DNA of 6,419 bases from Candidatus Paceibacter sp. (lineage in GTDB: Bacteria > Patescibacteriota > Minisyncoccia > Phycocordibacterales > JABAAK01): positions 1-6,419 of the forward strand of contig JABAAZ010000014.1 of NCBI GenBank assembly GCA_014238475.1, read 5' to 3'. Below are positions 1-5,731 of the stretch, one piece after another. Position 1 is the stretch's first letter, and every line of letters starts with the position of its first letter. The position numbers were made by a program, and so were the translations under genes. The notes under the pieces are model-generated. The model made no database searches. It saw only the letters and a program-made list of their open reading frames with translations, and had not been told where the DNA came from.

Positions 1-159
1 ATGAAAAATCAATTGTTAGAAAAACACGGTGCGATTGAAAAGAGTTCTCTAAATCTATTTGTTGTTTTGAATGATCCAGATGAGGTGATATATTATATTG
101 AAAAAAATTATAACGAAGACTCTTTTGACAAAAACATAACAAAGAGTATAAATGCTTAA
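1..159 (+). CDS. C-terminal end of a probable LOG-family (TIGR00730-type) Rossmann-fold phosphoribohydrolase, partial
   Basis: An open frame runs from the first base to a TAA at 157-159 and gives 52 residues. The stretch LEKHGAIEKSSLNLF followed by NDPDEVIYYIEKNY resembles the usual end of LOG-family proteins, where a short 'I..DL.LF' segment precedes a 'DdPdEvv..I..fY' helix. LOG enzymes hydrolyse nucleoside 5'-monophosphates to free base and ribose 5-phosphate. The catalytic lysine/PGGxGTxxE region would lie upstream of the window and cannot be seen. The ATG at base 1 is therefore probably an internal methionine rather than the true start. The gene ends 6 bases before thyA and likely shares its transcript, which would fit a nucleotide-metabolism cluster. 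The alternative is a free-standing 52-residue protein starting at base 1. The assignment rests on a short tail and is moderate. Confidence 0.55.
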   Translation: MKNQLLEKHGAIEKSSLNLFVVLNDPDEVIYYIEKNYNEDSFDKNITKSINA

Positions 160-165
160 TTTATT

Positions 166-1041
166 ATGTTTTTTTCTAGACATAAAAAACACCAAGAGTA
201 TCAATATTTAAACATTCTCTCAAATATTATCAAAAACGGCACAGAAAGAATTGGTAGAAACGCATCAACAAAATCACTGTTTGCACAACAAATAAGATTT
301 GATTTAAAAAAAGGATTCCCAGCAATGACAACAAAAAAACTAGCATTTTCTTCTGTTGTTAGTGAATTATTGTGGTTTATAAAAGGCCCAACAAAAAATG
401 ACAGAATGGATGACAATGAATTAAAAAAAATATCCGGGAAAGATAAAACCATATGGACAGCAAATGCAAATGCTGATTATTGGATAGATAAGGCACAATT
501 CGAAGGTGATTTAGGTAGGGTATATGGTTGTCAATGGAGAGACTGGAGAGGTCCGCAAAATAAAAAAGTTGACCAATTGCAAAATTTAATAAGCACATTA
601 AAAACAAATCCTTACGATAGGAGGTTAGTCATAAGTGCTTGGAATCCAGGCGAGATTGATGATATGGCATTGCCACCTTGTCATATGATTTTTCAATTTT
701 TTGTAGATAGTAAAAACAATCTTTCAATACACATGCTGCAGAGAAGTTGTGATATGTTTTTAGGAGTTCCTTTTAATATAGCAAGTTATGCACTTTTGGT
801 ATCCATGGTCGCACAATGTGTAGGAATGAATGTTGGTGAGTGTATTTTGACTTTAAACGACGCACATATATATGATTCCCATATTGAACAGGTACAAACA
901 CAATTAAAAAGAAAACCTTTTAATTTACCAACACTCTGGCTAAACCCTGAAATAAAAAACATAGATGATTTTACAATAGATGATATTAAGTTAAAAAATT
1001 ACAAATCGCACGACAGTATCTTTGCTAAAATGATTGTATAG
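166..1041 (+). CDS. thyA: Thymidylate synthase (ThyA)
   Basis: Cytosolic thymidylate synthase. It methylates dUMP to dTMP with 5,10-methylene-tetrahydrofolate and releases dihydrofolate. The 291-residue protein has the main family landmarks: dUMP-phosphate Arg31, the conserved ELLWF segment near 67-71, TIWTAN at 95-100, the paired arginines Arg152-Arg153, the nucleophile Cys172 in PPCH, QRSCD at 192-196, PFNIASYALL with Asn204, and His234/Tyr236 in AHIY. Two features depart from the E. coli form. The RTGTGT loop after Arg31 reads RNASTK, and extra residues between the ELLWF segment and VYGCQW give a phage-T4-like layout. The protein is also longer than the 264-residue E. coli enzyme because of a short basic N-terminus. 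The ATG at 166 is the only Met codon before the conserved core, and no Shine-Dalgarno sequence precedes it. It lies 6 bases after the LOG tail and 5 bases before folA, consistent with one operon. Identification is firm. Confidence 0.96.
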   Translation: MFFSRHKKHQEYQYLNILSNIIKNGTERIGRNASTKSLFAQQIRFDLKKGFPAMTTKKLAFSSVVSELLWFIKGPTKNDRMDDNELKKISGKDKTIWTANANADYWIDKAQFEGDLGRVYGCQWRDWRGPQNKKVDQLQNLISTLKTNPYDRRLVISAWNPGEIDDMALPPCHMIFQFFVDSKNNLSIHMLQRSCDMFLGVPFNIASYALLVSMVAQCVGMNVGECILTLNDAHIYDSHIEQVQTQLKRKPFNLPTLWLNPEIKNIDDFTIDDIKLKNYKSHDSIFAKMIV

Positions 1042-1046
1042 CTTTT

Positions 1047-1556
1047 ATGAAAAATCAAAAAATATACGGTTTGGTTGCCTTTGAATCTGGAACCGGTGCA
1101 ATGGGTAAAGAAGGCAAGTTGCTTTGGCATCTACCTAGTGACTTAAAACATTTCAAAAATCTAACAAAAAATCAAACTGTGATAATGGGTAGAAAAACAT
1201 TTGATTCAATAATTAATGCATGTGGCAGTCCGCTACCACAAAGAGAAAATATAGTCTTAAGTAAAAAAACAACTAACATCGATACTTACAAAGATGTTCT
1301 TTTTGTAGACAGTATGGACAAAGCCTTGGAGCACTCAAAAGGTGAAACTGTTTTTATAATTGGTGGTGGAGAAGTATTTAAAACATTTTCTAATATTTTT
1401 TGTGGTGTATATGCAACCATCCTTGACACACACAAGACTGACAACGCAGACACTTTTTTCCCAATAGACACACTTAATCAATTCACAAAAAAAGAAATAA
1501 TTGGGAAATTTTATGAAAATAGTATAAAATATCAAATAATTTTCTTTTCTAGATAA
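1047..1556 (+). CDS. folA: Dihydrofolate reductase (DHFR)
   Basis: Cytosolic NADPH-dependent reductase that converts dihydrofolate to tetrahydrofolate, recycling the product of the adjacent thymidylate synthase. The 169-residue protein is of normal bacterial length. Visible landmarks are the Met20-loop equivalent around 17-26, Trp27, the substrate-binding acid Asp32 in HLPSDLKHF, the NADPH-binding MGRKTF at 47-52, PLPQRENIVLS at 62-72, and the glycine-rich IIGGGEVF at 104-111. The C-terminal strand pattern 'DTFFP' is also present at 135-139. The residue before Trp27 is Leu, where E. coli has Pro. A few extra residues (INACGS) precede PLP. No inactivating change is evident. The start at 1047 gives a normal N-terminal strand (KIYGLVAF). 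There is no ribosome-binding site in the 5-base gap after thyA, so translation probably depends on re-initiation or leaderless-like recognition. A hairpin about 20 bases downstream probably ends the transcript. Confidence 0.95.
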   Translation: MKNQKIYGLVAFESGTGAMGKEGKLLWHLPSDLKHFKNLTKNQTVIMGRKTFDSIINACGSPLPQRENIVLSKKTTNIDTYKDVLFVDSMDKALEHSKGETVFIIGGGEVFKTFSNIFCGVYATILDTHKTDNADTFFPIDTLNQFTKKEIIGKFYENSIKYQIIFFSR

Positions 1557-1575
1557 CTTTATATAAAAACTAATT

Positions 1576-1609
1576 AAGGAAGTTTTTTGTTGGATAAAAA
1601 ACTTCTTTT
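1576..1609 (+). terminator. Hairpin terminator after folA
   Basis: A 13-pair inverted repeat (1576-1588 with 1596-1608, one G-T wobble) encloses a 7-base loop at 1589-1595. The core arms GAAGTTTTTT and AAAAAACTTC are perfect. They are followed by TTTT at 1606-1609, so the run is short and partly inside the stem. It begins 20 bases after the folA stop codon, which is the expected place for a Rho-independent terminator of the plus-strand operon. On the opposite strand the hairpin is followed after a few bases by a run of five T, so it could act in both directions. The fold was read by eye without an energy calculation. Confidence 0.6.
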
Positions 1610-1712
1610 ACATAACCCACTATACACATACAAAACACACGTATTCTTTAAAAGAAAAGTATATTAGATGGATCCCTAAAACACATTATGTGTAATATGG
1701 TAATTTATTAAC

Positions 1713-1745
1713 TATATCTAATTCTGTTCAGTTTTATTAGATATA
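1713..1745. repeat. AT-rich inverted repeat in the convergent intergenic region
   Basis: The arms TATATCTAAT (1713-1722) and ATTAGATATA (1736-1745) are perfect reverse complements around a 13-base loop. The loop could itself form a tiny CTG/CAG pairing. The stem contains almost no G-C pairs, so on its own it would be weak. It sits two bases from the stronger hairpin at 1748-1785, making a tandem stem-loop. Its function is unknown. It could be part of the 3' untranslated end of the minus-strand operon, or a chance AT-rich palindrome. Confidence 0.45.
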
Positions 1746-1747
1746 TA

Positions 1748-1785
1748 GTATAGTGTCGCAAAAGGTATCTTGTGCGACACTGTAC
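1748..1785 (-). other. Strong stem-loop beyond the 3' end of the M23 peptidase gene, possible terminator or RNA-stabilising hairpin
   Basis: The segments 1748-1760 and 1773-1785 pair over 13 positions (one G-T wobble), including the perfect arms AGTGTCGCA and TGCGACACT. After one A-G mismatch the stem continues with three more pairs (1762-1764 with 1769-1771), leaving a GTAT loop. It is much richer in G-C than its surroundings and begins about 40 bases downstream of the M23 peptidase stop codon on the minus strand. It is therefore a natural candidate for transcript termination or 3'-end protection of that operon. Neither strand shows a clear T-run after the stem, so it is not a classical intrinsic terminator. 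Its strand is inferred from position only. Confidence 0.5.
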
Positions 1786-1824
1786 ATATTAACACTCTAT
1801 TGTTCTTAATTATAGTGATTATTA

Positions 1825-3195
1825 TTAATCAAGAAAACAACCTTCTTTGTTCTGATATCTATTCTCTGGAAAGTAGCAGATTGGGTTTAATTCGGCTCCA
1901 GAAGGCGCTACAGGGACATTAAAACCTCTACAAGCAGATCTGCTCGATATATTACTATAAGGAACCACTTTAAGCCCTGTGGTCAAAAAAAGGCTGAAAT
2001 GTAAGTGTGCCGCTATACTAACACCGGTATTACCAGAATACCCTATAATTTCACCTCTTTTTACAGATTGCCCTTCTCTAACTACAAATTTACTTAAATG
2101 ACCATATAAACTAGATATTCCATTATTGTGGTTTATAATCACCCATTTTCCATAACCACATCTTGAATGATAAGAGCTCTCAGTTGTTTTTATTACCCCA
2201 TCTGCTGCTGCTAATATTTTTCCATATTTTGTTCCGAAGTCAACACCATTATGGTGACATTTTGAATATATACCAGATCTTTTTGCAAAACTGGTACATC
2301 CGTATGATTGAGTGATTCTAGATGTTTCAGCTGGCCAAGATAAAAGTCCTTTTCTTTCTTTTGGTATTGTTTTTGGATCAATGGCAAATTCAAGTGCGGA
2401 TTCATATTCATAAAGTTCTCTATATAAATCTGTAGATTCGTCAATTTTTTCTTTAAGTAGTTCTTGGTATTTGTCTTCCTCGTTTTCTGTTTCTTTTAGC
2501 AAAACTTTCTGATTGTTAGTGATTATTTCAATCACTGTTTTACGATCAGCTAATTCCCTTTCTAGAATAGAAAGTTTTTTCTTTTGTGAAATTACACTCG
2601 ACTGGTCTTTTTTTATATTACTCCCTTTTAACCTCAAACTTTTAATAGTGTTTGAAATTTTATTATTTAATAACTCTGTCTGATGTAATTTTCTTATAAA
2701 ATCTAAAAAATTGTAACTCTCGTGTGCTAATAAATAATATATATTTTGATGTTCGTTTTCGTTTTGCCTTTGTATTAATTTTATATATGTGTTTTTTAAT
2801 TTTTCAGTGTCACTGAAATTATTAGATAGATTATCTCCGAGTAATGTAAGTTTTAAGTTTGCTTTGTGTATATCATTGTTTACTTTGTTTACTTCAAGAG
2901 CTGCTTTTTTTAGCGAAAGATTTAATTCCCTTACTTCCTTTGCTAACGATGATTTGGTTTGACCAACCTCCTCTAGTTCTTTATTATATTTATCAATATC
3001 TTTTTGTATGTCTTGTATTTTATTATTTTGTGAAGAGATTTCATCTTCTAACCTATCTATTTCAGAGCTGATCGGTACAATATTTGGATCATCACCAGAA
3101 ACAGATATTATATTTTGTGGTGCTTGTATTTCTTGTGAATGAACAACAAGTGGAACAAACAGTAAAAATAAATATACATATCTTTTTTTTATCAT
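1825..3195 (-). CDS. Secreted coiled-coil M23-family (LytM/EnvC-like) peptidase
   Basis: Exported peptidoglycan endopeptidase or hydrolase activator of 456 residues. Residues 1-20 form a signal peptide (basic MIKKR, hydrophobic YLFLLFVPLVV, then VHS before a likely cleavage at 20/21). There is no lipobox, so release or periplasmic location is more likely than lipidation. Residues about 45-265 are a long Glu/Lys/Asn-rich coiled-coil region, as in EnvC and related division proteins. The C-terminal domain from about 285 is M23: HNGVD at 315-319 supplies His315 and Asp319, LYGHLS contains His366, and HLH at 397-399 supplies the last ligand. All expected zinc and catalytic residues are present, so it could be an active enzyme rather than an EnvC-type degenerate activator. 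The usual STGPHLH reads SIAAHLH. Six cysteines (300, 313, 346, 422, 440, 453) lie in the exported domain and could form disulfides. Its ATG overlaps the gltX TGA by four bases. The coiled-coil plus M23 layout and the ftsW/murG neighbours suggest a role in cell separation. Confidence 0.9.
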   Translation of the reverse strand: MIKKRYVYLFLLFVPLVVHSQEIQAPQNIISVSGDDPNIVPISSEIDRLEDEISSQNNKIQDIQKDIDKYNKELEEVGQTKSSLAKEVRELNLSLKKAALEVNKVNNDIHKANLKLTLLGDNLSNNFSDTEKLKNTYIKLIQRQNENEHQNIYYLLAHESYNFLDFIRKLHQTELLNNKISNTIKSLRLKGSNIKKDQSSVISQKKKLSILERELADRKTVIEIITNNQKVLLKETENEEDKYQELLKEKIDESTDLYRELYEYESALEFAIDPKTIPKERKGLLSWPAETSRITQSYGCTSFAKRSGIYSKCHHNGVDFGTKYGKILAAADGVIKTTESSYHSRCGYGKWVIINHNNGISSLYGHLSKFVVREGQSVKRGEIIGYSGNTGVSIAAHLHFSLFLTTGLKVVPYSNISSRSACRGFNVPVAPSGAELNPICYFPENRYQNKEGCFLD

Positions 3196-4556
3196 TTTTC
3201 AAGAATTTTAATAGTTTCATTTAATCTTTTTATTGTTTCTTTTTTTCCAATCAAAGAAGCAATCAAAAACCCATCAATACTTCTCTCTTTTCCTGATAAT
3301 GAATATCTAAAAGGCCACAAAACTTCCCCTACCCCAACCTTGTCTGTATATAAATAAATACTATTTTTTAAGTTTTCTACGGTAAAAGTATCTAAATCCT
3401 TTATTATTTCCACTAATCTTTTTAAGTGTATTAATGCATCTTTTTTACTAGATTTGTTATGAGGAATTTTTTCTGCTTCTTTATTTGTGGATTTAAACAA
3501 ATAATCGTATTCTTTTATTTTCACAGCGTCTTTCATTTCAGAAAATGTATGATATCTCTCCTTTAAATCTTTAAAAATTTCTGTAGTTATTTTTTTTCTA
3601 ATTATAGATTTTAATGGATATTTTTTAAACAAACAAAAAGACAAATGTTTTCTGAAATCGATATAACTAAGTTTTTTAATATATTGTTTATTGAACCAAT
3701 CAAGTTTTTTATTATCAAATGTTGCTGATCTTTTTTGTAATTTGTTTATGTCAAAAAAATCTATCAATTGTTTCATATCTTTAACTTCATCTTTTGATTG
3801 ACCTTTTGTATTATCTGTTTCACCTATTCCAAGAATTGATAAATAGTTCAAAAGTGCCCCGGCTAGATAACCGGAATCTATATAATTTAATATTGAAGTA
3901 TCTGATTTTCTTTTAGATAGTTTTCCTCCATCCGGTGAAATTATAAGTGGCAAGTGTGTATACCTAGGTATTGTGTATCCCAAAGCCTCGATTAATAAAA
4001 TTTGTCTTGGTGTGTTTGATATGTGATCATCTCCTCTGATTACGTCAGTTATTTCCATGTCTTCGTCATCTACAACAACTGTTAAGTGATACAGTGGATC
4101 AGAAATTGATCTTGCAATTACAAAATCCCCTAATTCCGTTGTATCTATTTTTATATTACCTCGAATTGTATCTTTGAACTCTATAATTTTTTTATGATTT
4201 TTAAACCTAACAACCTTTACAAATTTTTTATCATTTTTTTTAGACTTTTCTTTTGAAATATATGCCTTCCCTTCTTCTATAAGCCTCTTTAATTCCTTCT
4301 TATATATTTCTGTCCTTTTTGATTGTACAAACAAAGCATCCTCAAAAATTCCAAGTGCGTGCATGGAATCCATCGCATTTCTAAAAAACTTTTTTTTACA
4401 TCTTTTTGTGTCTGTATCCTCAATTCTTATAAAAAACTTACCTCCATTTTTTTTTGCATACAGATAGTTATATAGTGCCGTACGAGCTGTCCCTATGTGC
4501 AAAGGTCCTGTTGGTGATGGTGCTATTCTTGTGTTTATTTTATTATTATTTTTCAT
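3192..4556 (-). CDS. gltX: Glutamyl-tRNA synthetase (GltX), zinc-site-free short form
   Basis: Class I aminoacyl-tRNA synthetase that charges tRNA with glutamate using ATP in the cytosol. The 454-residue protein begins with the family signature RIAPSPTGPLHIGT, with the HIGH-type motif HIGT at 20-23, followed by FIRIEDTD at 42-49. It continues with the connective-domain core LGDFVIAR, VIRGDDHISNTPRQ at 172-185, and KLSKR at 212-216 (the KMSKS-type motif). The C-terminal anticodon-binding part retains VLWPFRYSLSGKE near 412-424. The cysteine cluster that binds zinc in the E. coli enzyme is absent: the 'AYYC' position reads AYIS, followed by a lysine-rich stretch. The region before it, around 50-75, is short. 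Whether it is discriminating, or also charges tRNA-Gln for later amidation, cannot be decided here. The start overlaps the end of murG by 11 bases. The stop overlaps the next ATG as ATGA, and TGA is followed at once by an in-frame TAA. Confidence 0.95.
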   Translation of the reverse strand: MKNNNKINTRIAPSPTGPLHIGTARTALYNYLYAKKNGGKFFIRIEDTDTKRCKKKFFRNAMDSMHALGIFEDALFVQSKRTEIYKKELKRLIEEGKAYISKEKSKKNDKKFVKVVRFKNHKKIIEFKDTIRGNIKIDTTELGDFVIARSISDPLYHLTVVVDDEDMEITDVIRGDDHISNTPRQILLIEALGYTIPRYTHLPLIISPDGGKLSKRKSDTSILNYIDSGYLAGALLNYLSILGIGETDNTKGQSKDEVKDMKQLIDFFDINKLQKRSATFDNKKLDWFNKQYIKKLSYIDFRKHLSFCLFKKYPLKSIIRKKITTEIFKDLKERYHTFSEMKDAVKIKEYDYLFKSTNKEAEKIPHNKSSKKDALIHLKRLVEIIKDLDTFTVENLKNSIYLYTDKVGVGEVLWPFRYSLSGKERSIDGFLIASLIGKKETIKRLNETIKILEK

Positions 4557-5706
4557 GTGAAATAAGTATTGAAATTAAAGCTTCTGCAATGGTTTTTGCG
4601 GCATCTGGTTTATAGAAATTTGATGCCTCCCTTTTTTTTTCTGCCAAAAGATTTTCGTTTAGTAGAATGGAATTTATTTGTGATAAAAGTAGACTTGGGG
4701 ACAGATTTTTGTTTTCTATCACAACACCACCAGCTATTCGTGCATATGCATAAGCGTTTGATCTTTGATCTCTTGAAACTGATTCTGGAATTGGCACAAT
4801 GATAGATGGTATTTTCCAATGAGATATCTCTGCAAGTGCGTTTGATCCAGCTCTTGTGATTACAAGATCAGCTGATGAATAAATTTTTTTCAATTCATAT
4901 GAATTTAAAAACGGTACTGGGTGATAATCTTGTGCATGTTGATTATTTTGTAAAAAAGTCTTTAATTCCTTTTTAACCCCTTGATAATTATCTTTACCAG
5001 TCTGGTGAACTATTTGGAAATTTGGTAATAATTTATCAAGCGCATCCAAAATATTATCATTTATATACACAGCGCCAGATGATCCACCTAAAACTAAAAT
5101 AATTTTCTTTTTTTTATGCAAACCAAACGGGATTTCTGTATCATCATTCACATCATCGTTGTGTCTTATTAATTCAGACCTAATCGGTATGCCAACAAGT
5201 GAGGTTTTTTTTAACTCTTCTTGTGAAAAAAATTTTTCTGCTTCAGGAAAAGCAATTCCAATGTACATAGCAAATTTTGCACAAGACAGTGTTACCCTGC
5301 CAGGCACTGAATCTGAATCATGAACAACCACTGGAATTTTTAAAAACTGTGCAGCTTTGCACACTGGATAAGCAACAAAACCTCCTTTACTAAAAATCAC
5401 ATCTGGGTAAACTTTATACAAAACCAAAGTTGAATACAAAATACTAAAAGCTATTTTAAATAAATCAAAAAAATTCAATATTGCTGATTTAAAACTTTTA
5501 TTTACTCGTCTTTTGCCAGCTGGGCAATACAAAAAATCTATACCTAAATTACTTAAACTGCTTTTGTCATATTTTTTATCTCCCATGTAGTAAACAGACG
5601 GTGAAATCAATCTTTTTGTTCTAGCAATTTTTTCTACCTCCTCTGCGATCGCAATAAGTGGATAAAAATGACCTCCTGTTCCTCCTCCTGTTAAAACTAT
5701 TTTCAT
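4546..5706 (-). CDS. murG: UDP-GlcNAc--lipid I N-acetylglucosaminyltransferase (MurG)
   Basis: Peripheral inner-membrane GT28 glycosyltransferase that adds GlcNAc to lipid I to make lipid II, the peptidoglycan precursor that FtsW uses. The 386-residue protein has the N-terminal loop GGGTGGHFYP (7-16) with the conserved His13, FSKGGFVAYPV at 105-115, VVHDSDSVPG at 127-136, the second glycine loop LGGSSGA at 206-212, and ITRAGSNALAEI at 283-294 with the donor-binding acidic residue Glu293. PIPESVSRDQRSNA at 305-318 is the MurG 'Q..NA' region. HDSD replaces the E. coli HEQN, an apparently conservative variation. The central insertion rich in Asp/Asn near 183-191 links the two Rossmann domains. 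The length is somewhat above that of E. coli MurG (355). ATG at 5704-5706 places the glycine loop correctly. Its AAGGTG box is the only Shine-Dalgarno-like element found in this window. The gene begins 25 bases after ftsW and overlaps gltX. Confidence 0.95.
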   Translation of the reverse strand: MKIVLTGGGTGGHFYPLIAIAEEVEKIARTKRLISPSVYYMGDKKYDKSSLSNLGIDFLYCPAGKRRVNKSFKSAILNFFDLFKIAFSILYSTLVLYKVYPDVIFSKGGFVAYPVCKAAQFLKIPVVVHDSDSVPGRVTLSCAKFAMYIGIAFPEAEKFFSQEELKKTSLVGIPIRSELIRHNDDVNDDTEIPFGLHKKKKIILVLGGSSGAVYINDNILDALDKLLPNFQIVHQTGKDNYQGVKKELKTFLQNNQHAQDYHPVPFLNSYELKKIYSSADLVITRAGSNALAEISHWKIPSIIVPIPESVSRDQRSNAYAYARIAGGVVIENKNLSPSLLLSQINSILLNENLLAEKKREASNFYKPDAAKTIAEALISILISHEK

Positions 5707-5719
5707 AATATTATTTTAA

Positions 5720-5725
5720 CACCTT
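5720..5725 (-). promoter_or_regulatory. Shine-Dalgarno-like box of murG
   Basis: On the minus strand AAGGTG lies 13 bases upstream of the murG ATG, inside the 25-base gap after ftsW. The spacing is long for a purine box, although its GGTG part can pair with the 5' side of the anti-Shine-Dalgarno sequence and so shorten the effective distance. No comparable box precedes thyA, folA, gltX or the M23 gene. Confidence 0.4.
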
Positions 5726-5731
5726 ATTTAT

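Noticed and set aside
201..607. Minus-strand open frames inside thyA
   Set aside because: They lie opposite a clearly conserved thymidylate synthase and show no family motifs; they are antisense shadows of AT-rich coding sequence.
1..1058. Direct repeat ATGAAAAATCAA at 1-12 and 1047-1058
   Set aside because: It is a 12-base A-rich match at Met-Lys-Asn-Gln codons, readily expected by chance at this composition; the flanks do not match.
1286..1535. Minus-strand open frames inside folA
   Set aside because: They are fully covered by the conserved DHFR on the plus strand, and their translations show nothing recognisable.
1681..1693. Small palindrome ACACATTATGTGT in the intergenic region
   Set aside because: The perfect pairing spans only six base pairs, with no promoter-like context or second copy seen; too weak to call an operator.
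1557..1824. A hidden small gene or promoter in the convergent gap
   Set aside because: Only very short frames (for example ATG GAT CCC TAA at 1671) occur, and both flanking genes end here, so no promoter is expected.
2211..2444. A second minus-strand frame inside the M23 gene
   Set aside because: It overlaps the conserved catalytic domain in another frame; there is no start context or motif.
2859..3071. A plus-strand Leu/Tyr-rich frame opposite the coiled coil
   Set aside because: Its apparent hydrophobicity is the antisense of a Lys/Asn/Glu-rich coiled coil, so it mimics a membrane protein without evidence of one.
4569..4819. Open frames on both strands within the murG 3' part
   Set aside because: The conserved MurG reading frame explains this DNA; these are shadows.
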